DNA of 64,000 bases from Homarus americanus (lineage: Eukaryota; Arthropoda; Malacostraca; Decapoda; Nephropidae), in contig NW_024735442.1 of the NCBI RefSeq assembly GCF_018991925.1, positions 1-64,000 of the forward strand. The letters are read 5' to 3'. Position 1 is the first letter of the stretch; each line of letters begins with the position of its first letter. The notes under the pieces are model-generated. The model saw nothing but the letters and a program-made list of their open reading frames with translations, had not been told where the DNA came from and did no database searches. This document shows positions 12,266 through 22,200 of this stretch, piece by piece. A program made the position numbers and the translations under genes.

Positions 12266-12915
12266 CCTGATTGCTGCGCAGAAGAGAGTTGTGCGGACAA
12301 TGACCTACTTGAAAAAAAATGACCACACTAACGAACAATTTGCTAAATTGAAAATGTTAAAATTCAAGGTTATTGACCCTTACTGCTGTGCCCTATTTGT
12401 TTACAAATGTGACAGTCACTTGATTGACAATAATTATTTCCAGTTCCGGAATAATCAGAGATACATCTATACCCTTTCACAGCGGGAGGTTACTTTAAGC
12501 TGAATAAAATCGTCTGGAAGTAGCCAGAATAAAATGCCAAGTGCGTGACACGTGGTGAAAGGGTTAAGACGCCCAGAGCTGCTAAGACCACCCCCATGCT
12601 CTCCTCTCAGTCCCAGACCTTCTTAAAATATCATGGTGTGAAGGTGCGGAACAACTTACCCCCACCCATCCCTTAAAAAAATATTTTTTGTCTAAGTATT
12701 AATATTCTTGTAATATTCCCACGTTTATTGTACCGCTCAAACCTTTATATCAGAAATTGTCATGTAATTAGATAGAAATTACCATTGCAATAAATATATA
12801 ATTGCCGACAAGACATGATGCTGACAACTTCTGTCCTCCTTTCACCTTAATTGTTGTATTGCTTCCATCCCTTATCATATTAATGTATATCAACTCCACT
12901 GTAAAATATGCATAT
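12266..12915 (+). mobile_element. LINE 3' end (family of the 41.5-43.2 kb element), 5'-truncated
   Basis: The translated segment (from about 12290: MTYLKKNDHTNEQF, then YCCALFVYK and NNYFQFRNNQR) is a diverged copy of the C-terminal region at 42735-42900. The match resumes after the 92-bp insertion at 12472-12563 with CAGAGCTGCTAAGACC and continues through the 3' UTR. The first part is a non-LTR retrotransposon C-terminus lacking RT and endonuclease, so it is an inactive 5'-truncated insertion. Confidence 0.8.
12472..12563. mobile_element. piggyBac-like MITE, 92 bp, in a LINE
   Basis: Perfect 9-bp terminal inverted repeats CCCTTTCAC / GTGAAAGGG bound the insert. It is flanked on the right by TTAA (12564-12567) and on the left by TATA (12468-12471). 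The corresponding uninterrupted site in the second LINE copy is a single TTAA near 42903-42906. TTAA targeting with CCC-type termini is the signature of the piggyBac superfamily. The left TTAA has probably mutated to TATA. There is no coding capacity, so movement would need a transposase in trans. Confidence 0.8.
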
Positions 12916-13297
12916 CTATATATATAAAACAAAGAAGTATGTGCGTTTGTGTGTCCGCACGAGAATCTCGGAACCTACTTTACCGATCTGTGGTGATGAT
13001 GGATGGTGTTATATGTAGTGATGATGGATGGTGTTATATGTAGTGATGATGGATGATGTTATATGTAGAGATGATTAGACAATAAAATAATAACAGTTTA
13101 ATGCTAAAAAAAATATAATTTGCTGTACCGTTGTAGTGAAAAACATGTTGGAACTTACAAACACCATTAATGAACTATTGATGGAAGAAGAAGTTTTGGG
13201 GACTGAACAGTGAGACAATGTGGAGCCTCCCGGAGGGTGGCGTCCTACCTGTTGCCAAGCGGATGAGCCGCCCGGAGGGCAGCGATTCTGCTAGTAC
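12916..13297. other. Insertion between LINE tail and adjacent repeat, with a 25-bp triplication
   Basis: About 380 bases separate the LINE tail from the repeat at 13310; at 56690 the same two parts are almost adjacent. It contains three copies of a 25-bp unit (GATGATGGATGGTGTTATAT core, 12990-13075). Identity unknown. Confidence 0.4.
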
Positions 13298-13309
13298 TTA
13301 TAATATGAA

Positions 13310-13562
13310 CGTAAAAAAATAAAAATAAATATATAACAAAGTGATAACCGTAGTGACATTCTGATATGTTTTTACTACCACCATGTTACGTGTACTATTC
13401 CAGGAGATACATGTTACATAATACTGCCTTGAGATAAATGTGTGGTATATATCAGGTGCCTTCAAGAGAACTCGAGCTCTCAACTGGCTTAGACATGTCA
13501 ATACTGTCATTATTATCGACTCTGTATCTGTATTATTCTGGCTAAATAAACTGTTTCAATTC
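13310..13562 (+). repeat. Interspersed repeat, paired with 56695-56935
   Basis: About 240 bases resemble 56695-56935 over their length (shared GTGATAACCGT, TTACTACCACCATG, GTTACATAATACT, ATATATCAGGTGCC, CTCAACTGGCT). In both places it lies downstream of the same LINE tail, so it may be the true 3' end of that LINE family or a linked element. A partial relative is at 47515-47610. Confidence 0.7.
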
Positions 13563-13637
13563 AATGTGGGGCACAAGAACAGATTCAGGTTTCCCCCACG
13601 TAGTATGGGAGGTTAGGTTAGGCCCTTCTTACATTTA

Positions 13638-13990
13638 CTGGATCACCTGAAGATTACCATCACCCAGCTTATTTCAGCTGATGATTAAACACTATTAGTC
13701 TAATGCAGGGGTCACCAAACTACGGCCCGCGGGCCGGATCCCAAGTCCTTCCCCGGCTCGTGGTAGCTCAGCCTACGCTCTGACGTTACCAGAGCTTTCG
13801 TTCTGGCTTGCAAGTATTGAACAGAATGATTATGTGGCCCGCGCTCGTCATTCTTTCAGATATCCGGCCCACTGTGAAAAAAGTTTGGTGACCCCTGATC
13901 TAATGCTACCTGGGGGGTCAGGTTCGCTAGCATTAGAACGGTTAATTTTGAGGTGAAATAAGCTGGAGTGGGTAATCTTCATGTGATCCC
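13638..13990. mobile_element. Foldback (inverted-repeat) element carrying a nested hAT MITE
   Basis: The left arm (13638-13705, from TGGATCACCTGAAGATTACC) is the imperfect reverse complement of the right arm (about 13929-13990, ending CATGTGATCCCAG). Shared blocks include CAGCTTATTTCA. The hAT MITE at 13706-13897 occupies the loop, so the foldback is older. Confidence 0.65.
13706..13897. mobile_element. hAT-type MITE, 192 bp
   Basis: Perfect 16-bp terminal inverted repeats, CAGGGGTCACCAAACT and its complement, enclose a GC-rich non-coding core with GGCCCGCGGGCC just inside. Flanking 8-mers GTCTAATG (13698-13705) and ATCTAATG (13898-13905) agree at 7 of 8 positions, the 8-bp duplication expected of hAT insertion. 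CAGGGGT termini are typical of the group. Too short to encode a transposase. Confidence 0.88.
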
Positions 13991-14059
13991 AGTTATTCTG
14001 CGTATAGTATTTTCCTCACTTGTAGAAAAAAATGACCATAGCATTGGATCGGACCAATG

Positions 14060-14342
14060 ACTAAAAGCAGTGTAGCAAGTCAAGAGCAATAGTATAGAGA
14101 GTCAACCAAACTCTGGGAATCATAATCGTGGCTTTGAATATAAAACACTGATTAATCACTCAACTGTGCAAATCGCCCGTCTCTCCACCAGGACTAGTGT
14201 ATGTCAGGAAGGAGACTGCATCCTTAAAATTACATAAAATCATTGGGAAATGAGCAACGTAGGGCAACTAAAATTATGCCTGATATAACACATCTCGAAT
14301 ATCCAAGTCGGCAGAAGACTTTGAAACTGACAAATCTTCCAA
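14060..14342 (+). pseudogene. LINE C-terminal remnant, heavily decayed
   Basis: Frame-shifted translation gives RATKIMPDITHLEYPSRQ followed by KTLKLTNLP (about 14260-14340), the block that follows RT in CR1/Jockey-type LINEs and also seen at 23320-23400 as RRMTKMIPGLRNLPYQDRL. The earlier part matches the segment before it only loosely. The minisatellite on the right cuts it off. Confidence 0.55.
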
Positions 14343-14344
14343 CA

Positions 14345-14630
14345 TAATACGACACATCCCACCACTGCCACCATTATTGCACCACATCCCACCACTGCCA
14401 CCATTATTGTACCACATCTCACTCCTACCACCGTTATTGCACCACATCTCACTACTGCCACCGTTATTGCACCACATCTCACTACTGCCACCGTTATTGC
14501 ACCACATCTCACTACTGCCACCGTTATTGCACCACATCTCACTACTGCCACCATTATTGCACCACATTTCACTACTGCCACCATTAGAACACCGCATCTT
14601 ATCACTGCCACCATTATTGTACCATATACC
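14345..14630 (+). repeat. Minisatellite, 30-bp unit, about 9 copies
   Basis: Units follow CTCACTACTGCCACCGTTAT plus ten more bases. The inner copies are nearly identical, the outer ones diverged. Long frames on both strands here are repeat translations. Confidence 0.93.
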
Positions 14631-15282
14631 ACCTTATACCACCACCACCGCCACCGCCACCACCACCACCAAACATCTTCATACCATCATACCACTACCA
14701 TTACGCCACTTGCAGGATCATTATACTGTAGCTCTTGACACAGGTACACGATCATAACAGTACCACACTACCAACACCACTATCAATATCAGCCCTCCCT
14801 CACATGTCTGCGTCACCATTGACTGGAGCAGATCCAAAAGGAGTCGCTCTCGTCGTCGTGGAAACGAGTTTGTTTACCATCCACGTCACGTGATGTCTCG
14901 GGTCAGGTGACATCAGCAGCAGGTGATGTTTATTTCATGTTTAAACCAGACCATCAGTTTTGGTGTTCCGGTGATGCGACTCACAAATGTTAATCGAACA
15001 TATGTGCGCATCTCGTGCAGGAGCTGACAACCAGATACTTGTGAGGGATAAGGCTTTATACATATTGACATACTGAGTACATATACACATTTGTCCAACT
15101 CATATCAGATGTACTTTCTTTTTCTTAGATTTATTATACCAAAGCAAATACAGCACATAAACCAACTTCAAAAGTCCGAAATGTGCAATTTGCTTACTCC
15201 TCAAGGGCTTACGATTCAGAAGATTTAGCTCATGTAAGTTGAAGTAAGTTATTATATTGACATGCATAGTAATAATAAAAAC
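14631..15282. other. Intergenic sequence, nothing recognised
   Basis: A short (ACC/GCC)n patch at 14637-14672, then unremarkable DNA. No gene or repeat family recognised. Confidence 0.5.
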
Positions 15283-15392
15283 ATAAGAAGAACATAAGGA
15301 GTCTGCAATAGGCCAGTTGGCCTTTGCATGGCAGCTCCTATCGGCAGTCACAACCACCCTCTATCGTCCATGAATATATCTAGCCTTCCCGC
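15283..15392 (-). mobile_element. LINE 3' tail fragment, minus orientation
   Basis: The reverse complement matches the end of the LINE at 23660-23755 (GGAGCTGCCATG, AGGCCAAC, GGCCTATTGCAGACTC, TTATGTTC). Only the last coding residues and the short 3' UTR are present. Confidence 0.75.
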
Positions 15393-15582
15393 ATTCTATC
15401 ATATCTCCCCGCACTTCTCTCATATCTCCCCACACTTCTCTCATATCTCCCCGCACTTCTCTCATATCTCCCCGCACTTCTCTCATATCTCCCCGCACTT
15501 CTCTCATATCTCCCCGCACTTCTCTCATATCTCCCCGCACTTCTCTCATATCCCCCCGCACTTCTCTCATAATATATTTCCG
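15393..15582 (+). repeat. Minisatellite, 21-bp unit, 9 copies
   Basis: Units follow CTCATATCTCCCCGCACTTC plus one base and are nearly identical except for two substitutions. It begins at the edge of the LINE tail. Confidence 0.95.
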
Positions 15583-16086
15583 TATTTCACCGCACAATAC
15601 CTTGACATAACGTGGATGAAGGTTGCTGTTGTTATCTTTTAAGTTTTTAATTGTTTTCTATTTTCTATTCTCAGCCTTCACCTCCCGGGGTGGTGGGCAT
15701 TGTTCTGCCCTGAGGCGCCAGGGCGTCAGGCCGGCTGGCGGGCGACTGCAACGTGTTGGGACTTTATCTCTAAAACAGTTACAATGAGGTTTTGCAAATA
15801 TTACACTCTGCAACAGAAGTGACATTTGTCCTTGATTCTGAGAACAATGTCTGGAAGATTTCTGAAAAAAAGTGTAAATCCGTGCACCGTCAGGACGGTC
15901 ATTGCGGGTCTATATAGTAATCATGTGGTGTAGGTGAGCAACATTATGGCTCTAACTACACCGAACCTTTGAACTTGGCACAATGACGACTTTTATAAAA
16001 TTTTGTTTAAACAATTTCTTGGAAATTGTGTGCAGGAAGTTGGTCATTTGAGTTTAGGAAATTGACCTTATGGTATAGTGTTGCCT

Positions 16087-16089
<3 letters not shown>
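15583..16089. other. Intergenic sequence, nothing recognised
   Basis: Contains a GC-rich patch near 15685-15755 (CCTGAGGCGCCAGGGCGTCA). No supported feature. Confidence 0.45.

Positions 16090-16156
<67 letters not shown>
16090..16156. repeat. (AT)n microsatellite
   Basis: An uninterrupted AT dinucleotide tract, abutting the 3' end of the minus-strand SINE, so it may be the SINE's tail expanded. Confidence 0.97.
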
Positions 16157-16158
<2 letters not shown>

Positions 16159-16276
16159 CATTAGCCCAATAAAGCACACGGACTTCTACATATAATCAAC
16201 ACCTCACCCCACCAGGATTCGAACCCACGATCTTATAATTCTGACTGGGGAATGCTACCTCTGGGCCACCAGGACA
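16149..16276 (-). mobile_element. tRNA-derived SINE, minus strand
   Basis: On minus the head reads GTCCTGGTGGCCCAGAGGTA and then has a B box GGTTCGAATCC (16215-16225). The A-box-like element TGGCCCAGAGGTAGC is at 16255-16269. The spacing fits an RNA polymerase III internal promoter. The tRNA arms do not all pair, so it is a SINE head rather than a functional tRNA gene. The tail runs into the (AT)n tract. Part of the tail recurs inverted at 16419-16470. Confidence 0.72.
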
Positions 16277-16380
16277 TTAATAGCAGTCCTTGACTCTGTT
16301 ATATTTCACACAAAGCCTGTTCAACGAGCTTATGGCGCCGTGAACCTCAAATGGGGACCACCCGTGCCTCTTAGGTGATC

Positions 16381-16515
16381 AGAGCAACGTTTTACCAAAT
16401 CTGGCTTCGAAACACGAGGTGTTGATTATATGTAGAAGTCCGCGTGCTTTATTGGGCTAATGAAATATATATGGATCCTCGTGTTTCGAAGCCGGATTTG
16501 GTAAAACGTTGCTCT
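16381..16515. repeat. Inverted repeat, 39-bp arms with one mismatch
   Basis: Arms 16381-16419 and 16477-16515 are reverse complements at 38 of 39 positions. The 57-bp loop contains an inverted copy of the SINE tail (TGTTGATTATATGTAGAAGT...), matching 16150-16204 with one mismatch. The left arm begins near the end of a further SINE-flanking segment. Confidence 0.9.
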
Positions 16516-16919
16516 GTTTACTGGATCAAAGATGAAGATCACTGTACAAGCTGAATGACTTATCTGAACATTCAGACTATTTTTCGACTTATTACTGACA
16601 TATAACGTTCACAATCTGTCCTATCCACAAGTACATTTTTTAATATATTGTATAAATATGATATGAAATAGTTTAAAGTTCCACAATAGTAGAGTCAGTA
16701 TGTTTGAGACACAAGAGACATGAAATATCTTACAATCTGCATATTTATCATCTCTTCAAAACGTTTCGGCTAAGTTATACTAAACTTCAGAGAAAAGTAT
16801 AGGAGAGAATAAATTCCATAACGTGAATACAGCATTCCGCCCAAACAAACAAACAAACGGACACAAACGTCAAAGAATAACACACACACACACAAAGCGA
16901 ATAGTACCGATAATGTTAC
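16516..16919. other. Intergenic sequence, nothing recognised
   Basis: AT-rich DNA with a short (CA)n at 16880-16896. No gene, RNA or repeat family recognised. Confidence 0.5.
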
Positions 16920-17362
16920 GGTGGACACATCGGTACTGGACCAGCCATAATTCATCGGTACTGGACCAAACATAAGATTCATCGGTACTGGAGAAGCCAT
17001 ATGATCCATCGGTACTGGACCAGACATGATTCATTGGCACTGGACCAGACATCATTCATCGGTAATTTACCGGACAGGTTAATTCACTGACACTGGACCA
17101 GATATATGATGCATCGGTACTAGACCGGACAGGTAGTTCATTGGCTTTGGAACAGACAGGTAATCCGTCGACACTGAACCAGCCATATGATTCATCGGTA
17201 CTGGACCGGACATATGATTCATCGGTACTGGACCAGACGTATAATCCATCGGTACTGGACCAGACATATGATCCATAGGTACTGGACCAGACATATGATC
17301 CATCGGTACTGGGCCAGACATATGATCCATCGGTACTTGACCAGAAAGGTAATTCATCGTCC
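16920..17362 (+). repeat. Minisatellite, about 27-bp unit, about 16 copies
   Basis: Units carry ATCGGTACTGGACCAGACAT and a variable end (ATGATCC, AGGTAATTC). Copies at 17230-17340 are best conserved. Minus-strand frames (MSGPVPMDH repeats) are repeat translations. Confidence 0.92.
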
Positions 17363-17525
17363 CGATCTTCGGCTTAAGGTGTGCATGCCAACGTGGTCGA
17401 GAAGTAAGAGTTATTTAATCCTTAGCTTGAGTGAGTCTCACCTGACAGCCGACACCTCCAGCCAGCACACGAGGGAGGGAGCAGCATTAATGTAGGGGTC
17501 CTCTTGTGTGGTCCCTCACCCCACC

Positions 17526-17547
17526 GTGTGTGTGTGTGTGTGTGTGT
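17526..17547. repeat. (TG)n microsatellite
   Basis: Eleven TG dinucleotides, at the left edge of the following long degenerate array. Confidence 0.95.
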
Positions 17548-18560
17548 TGGAGAAACGACAGACGATAGACTGAGCTTGCATAATATAGACATTTCAACCT
17601 CTAAAACAGTTGACTCAGTAGGAATTGACTCGGTAAGTGATGACTCACTAACAACTGTCACTGTATTCACTGACCCAGTTAATAAATGACAAGCGCAATT
17701 TACTCAACAGTAGCTGAACCAACAACAGTTAAATCAAGAACAGCTGACTCAAAAATAGTTCACTCAACAACAGCTGACACAACAAAAGCTGATCGACAAC
17801 TGGTGACTCAACTACATCTGACACAAAAAGACTTGACAACAGCTGACTTAACAGCTGATTCAACGACTGACTCAAGAATAGCTGACACAACAATATATGA
17901 CAGAACAATTGGTGACTCAGCAACAGCTAACACAAAATCTGCTGACACAATAATAACGGACTCACTAACAACTAACACAAAAATAGCTTATTCAACAACT
18001 GACTCTTAAACAATGATTAACGAAAAACCACTGACTCAGCGAGAGCTTATTCATTGTAATAGCTGACTCAAAATTTGCTTATAACAGCATCTTACTCGAT
18101 ATCTGTTAGCTAACTGATTGACCCAATAATAATTGCCTTAATGCAGTAACTGACTCAACAATAACCGACTTACAAAAGCCGATTCAACAAGAACTGGTTC
18201 AATAATAGCCGACTCAACAATAGATGACTCAACAATAACTGGTTCAATAACAGCTGACTCAACAATAACTGACTCATGAAAGCCGATTCAACATGAATTG
18301 GTTCAATAATAGCTGACAACAATAAATGACAACAATATCTGACTAAACAATAACTGTTTCAATAATAGCTTACGCAACAATAGAAGATTCAACAAAAACT
18401 GACTCACCAATAACTGACTCAACAACAGCTGACTCAACAATAGCTGATTCAACAATAGATTACAACAATATCTGACTCAAACAATGACTGGATCAATATT
18501 AGTTGTCTCAATAAATGGTTCAATAATACTTGACTCAGAAATATCTGACTCCACAAAATC

Positions 18561-19040
18561 TGGTTTAATAATAGCTAACTTAACAATAACTGGTTTAATA
18601 ATAGCTAACTTAACAATAACTGGTTTAATAATAGCTAACTTAACAATAACTGGTTTAATAATAGCTAACTTAACAATAACTGGTTTAATAATAGCTAACT
18701 TAACAATAACTGGTTTAATAATAGCTAACTTAACAATAACTGGTTTAATAATAGCTAACTTAACAATAACTGGTTTAATAATAGCTAACTTAACAATAAC
18801 TGGTTTAATAATAGCTAACTTAACAATAACTGGTTTAATAATAGCTAACTTAACAATAACTGGTTTAATAATAGCTAACTTAACAATAACTGGTTTAATA
18901 ATAGCTAACTTAACAATAACTGGTTTAATAATAGCTAACTTAACAATAACTGGTTTAATAATAGCTAACTTAACAATAACTGGTTTAATAATAGCTAACT
19001 TAACAATAACTGGTTTAATATTAGCTAACTTAACAATAAC
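18561..19040 (+). repeat. Nearly perfect 16 x 30-bp array inside the degenerate array
   Basis: Sixteen consecutive 30-bp units starting TGGTTTAATAATAGCTAACT. Fifteen are identical and the sixteenth differs at one base. In one plus frame each unit encodes the decapeptide ITGLIIANLT, making a 202-residue frame (18484-19092) which I do not treat as a gene. Confidence 0.97.
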
Positions 19041-19552
19041 CTGTTCAACAACAGCTGACTCGAAAACAGCTGGTTCAACAACAGCTGACTAAAAAATTCC
19101 GGTTCAATAATAGCTAACTCAATAATAGTTGACTCAATTATGGCTAACTGAATTATAACTGGTTCAATAATAGCTGACTCAATAATAACTGACTCAATAA
19201 TAACTGACTGAACAATAACTGGTCCAACAATATCTGACTCAACAAAATCTGGTTTAATAATAGCTGACTCAACAATAGATGTCTTAATGATAAATGGTTC
19301 AAAAGTAGCTGGTCTCAACAATAACTGGTTCAACAATAGCTGACTCAACAATAGATGTCTTCATAATAAATGGTTCAATAATAGCTGACTCAACAATAGA
19401 TGTCTCAACAATAGCTGATTCCACAATAACTGACTCAGTTATATCTGACTCAACAATAGCTGGTTCAATAATTGCTGACCCAACAATAACTGGTTCAATA
19501 ATAGCTGACTCAATAACTGACTCAATAATACCTGACTCAACAATAAGGATAC

Positions 19553-20261
19553 CAGACATGGGAGATTACATCGGTAATGTAATCGATTACGAATACGATT
19601 GCATGATAATTTTATGATTACGATTACATAAGAAAATAGTTGTAATCGAATACGATTACGTGGTGCATAATCATGATTACTTCAAAAGAAATGTTTGTCA
19701 ACCTGGTACAACTAAACCATATTTTCTGAGAGATGAAAAAGGTAGACATAATGCATTATACATAATGGTGCGGGGATTTAATGGACGAGAAAAAATCGAA
19801 ACCTTTAATAGATGGATCTACATTTTCCAAAGATTAATATGTAAATTATAAATACAGAAATGTATCTGAACTAAATAACTCTGAAGTGTTCAGAAGTTTT
19901 GGAATATTATTGACATAAGTACTTATAAGAGGATAGTAATTTAGTGCTCTGATAAAATTAAATGTGTGGTGTAGTGCATACTAAGACATACCTAGGGCAT
20001 TACTTTCAGTCATATAAAGGACCGAATATAGATGACTATTGAAAATCAAGAGCTCAGTATTGTAAGAAAAGGAAATGAAGTACCAGCATGTACTTACTAT
20101 TGTAATCGTGAAAGTAATCGTCATTATGATTATATTTTGAATATAATCGATTACGATTATTTTGCAAAAATCAGAATGTAATCGATTGCGATTATGATTA
20201 TTTCAAAACTGTAATCGCTTGCAATCAATTACGTTTACAGATTACGATTACCCCATGTCTG
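19553..20261. mobile_element. Foldback element of 709 bp, TIR CAGACATGGG
   Basis: Ten-base termini CAGACATGGG (19553-19562) and CCCATGTCTG (20252-20261) are perfect inverted repeats. Inside them, subterminal regions are made of diverged TAATCGATTACGATTAC motifs on both sides in inverted orientation. It interrupts the TGACTCA array. AGGATAC occurs just outside the left end (19546-19552) and four bases beyond the right end (20266-20272), so the duplication is ambiguous. The middle (19660-20080) has no recognisable coding region. It resembles hAT-type non-autonomous elements with palindromic subterminal repeats, but the family is not certain. Confidence 0.75.
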
Positions 20262-20605
20262 ACTCAGGATACAACAATAACTGACTCAATAGGAGCTGGT
20301 TCAATAATATCTGACTCAACAATAGCTGACTTAAGTGGTTTAATAAATAGCTGACTCAGTAATAGTTAACTCAACAACAGCTGACTCAACAACAGCTGAC
20401 TCAATAATATCTGACTCACTAATATCTAACTCAACGATAAAAAACCAAACAATCACTGGTTCAATGATAGCTGACTCAACAACAGCTGACTCAATAATAT
20501 CTGATTCAATAACACCTAACTTAACAATAGCTGACAACAAAAACTGGTTCAATTTAGCTGACTCAGTAATATCTGTGTCAATAGCTGATTGAACAATAGC
20601 TGACA

Positions 20606-20775
20606 GATTCACAACACGAGGGCAAATTTGACAGCACGAGGACAAAGTTGACAGACCTAGGGCAATGATGACAGATCGGTGACAAATTTGACAACATGCG
20701 AACAAAATTCACAGCACAAGGACAAAGCTCACAGCACGAGGCTCACAGCACAAGGACAAGGCTCACAGCGGAGAA
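20606..20775 (+). repeat. Degenerate about 22-bp tandem repeat
   Basis: Units such as ACAGCACGAGGACAAAGTTG, repeated about 8 times with drift, continue directly from the TGACTCA array. Confidence 0.75.
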
Positions 20776-21689
20776 CTGCGGGTGTTGTATTACTGGCAGC
20801 AGGCTGGAACCAGATCCCCAGCCGCCGAATTTTATCCTAGGATGAACAAAGATATCATCTAACGCTGCCGACAGGAAATTTCTTACTTACCGTCAAATAG
20901 TAACTACACTCAACCAACAACTACGCCAGTTTTATATAATGTTTATTATCTACATGTGCTGTTATTGCTGATTAAAGAGAGAGTACAGCAAACCTGAATG
21001 GGAAAACTACTGAAATAGATATGGGGTTAAAATGAGGTCGTAACTGGATTCCATTTTGATTCAGCGGTTTTCGTTCCTCCTGGGAAACAATGGGTGAGCA
21101 AGGCTAGTGTCACCTTAGCCTGCCACGCGTCAGAGGTCGTTTGTGTGTGTGTGTGTGTGTGTGTGTCCATTTCTACTGTCAACATATACGAAGCACTGAC
21201 ATCAGCTGTTCTCATGAGAAACAAGTGTGTGTGTCATTTAGCTTTGGATTTAAACAACACTCTGAGGGAGGTCTTTTCCGTTGTCGTTATAATAAACAGT
21301 GAGTTATTCCTTAGTGCATCCAGACGTTTTTATTCTTTATACTGGTGACATTTAAGTTGTCACTGAAATGTCATGGTAACAGACCCAAAGTTTACCTAAA
21401 ATCGCTCAATGGTAATATCAACTCATTTTTATAACCTAACACGTTGTATTAATAATTTTGGTAAAGTTCCAGTTATACACATTTTACGAAAAAATAATTT
21501 TCTTATAAAAAAGCATACTCTGAATTACTATTTTACTTCAATGCGTTTAACACTTTCACATCCGAAGCCAACCCTTAAGTGAAGGTTTTGTCATAAGTGG
21601 CGAAAAACTAGAATGGACTGAAACGGTAGCTGAAAGACATAAATTCAAGTGGTTCCAAGCGGAGAAGAATCAGATTAAAAAAATATTGT
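20776..21689. other. Intergenic sequence with (TG)n at 21142-21166
   Basis: Apart from the (TG)n tract I see no supported feature. Small frames near 21027-21348 run through the microsatellite. Confidence 0.5.
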
Positions 21690-22200
21690 AATCTGGTTAC
21701 TACAAGGATCCATCTCGGGTCCTGTCTTTTTGTCCAACATCATCGAGCCACACTAAATTTACAGAAGATACAAAAACTTAGATTGAAAGTAAAAAAAAAA
21801 AAAAAAAATACCATCCATGCGAAATTATTTGCACGGATTTTTCAAGTGGTCGAATGCCTGGCAAGTACTGTTTAATATGCAGAGGGCAAAACTCTTCATT
21901 TAAGGCACAACGTTCTCAACAATGCTTTCCTGGCATCTGGAGATAAAGGACAGGACCTGGGCGTCGCAGTTGACCAGTCTCTATATGTAGCGCAACAAGT
22001 GTAAACAGCGGCGAATACAGTCAACCAAGAGATAGGAATCATAAATCGTACATTTGAATACAAGGGCGAAAAAATGATCAGTTCCTTCGTGCGTCTTCAC
22101 CTTGAACATGACATCAACCGCACCATCTACCTCTATGGGCAATGAACTGGCTCCACTGACTTAATCTCCTTTCATAGCAGACATTAGTCTGCACTAGCCA
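21690..22200 (+). pseudogene. LINE reverse transcriptase remnant, heavily decayed
   Basis: LLQGSISGPVFL (about 21696-21732) corresponds to the QGSxLGPxLF block of non-LTR RT. A later segment (about 21850-22110) matches the post-catalytic region, including a DLGV-like block near 21955 and NRTFEYK near 22045. Several stops and an A-run at 21791-21808 are present. Its orientation is the same as the LINE at 23.1 kb, but it is much older. Confidence 0.6.

Larger units (their letters stand above)
17600..20605 (+). repeat. Long degenerate satellite-like array, about 15-bp unit rich in TGACTCA
   Basis: About 2.3 kb (excluding a 709-bp insertion) built from units such as CTGACTCAACAATAG and ACTGGTTCAATAATAG, alternating to give a 30-bp higher-order period. 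About 40 copies of the heptamer TGACTCA occur. Most units are strongly diverged, except the nearly perfect block at 18561-19040. Plus and minus frames across it are repeat translations. Confidence 0.92.

Noticed and set aside
16215..16276. tRNA gene
   Set aside because: Boxes A and B are present but the stems do not pair and a tail follows, so it is a SINE head.
18561..19040. Regular 30-bp repeats resembling a CRISPR array
   Set aside because: There are no unique spacers between units: this is a contiguous tandem repeat in a eukaryotic genome.
18484..19092. 202-residue frame with decapeptide repeat
   Set aside because: Comes entirely from the 30-bp tandem array. No start context, signal peptide or non-repeat domain.
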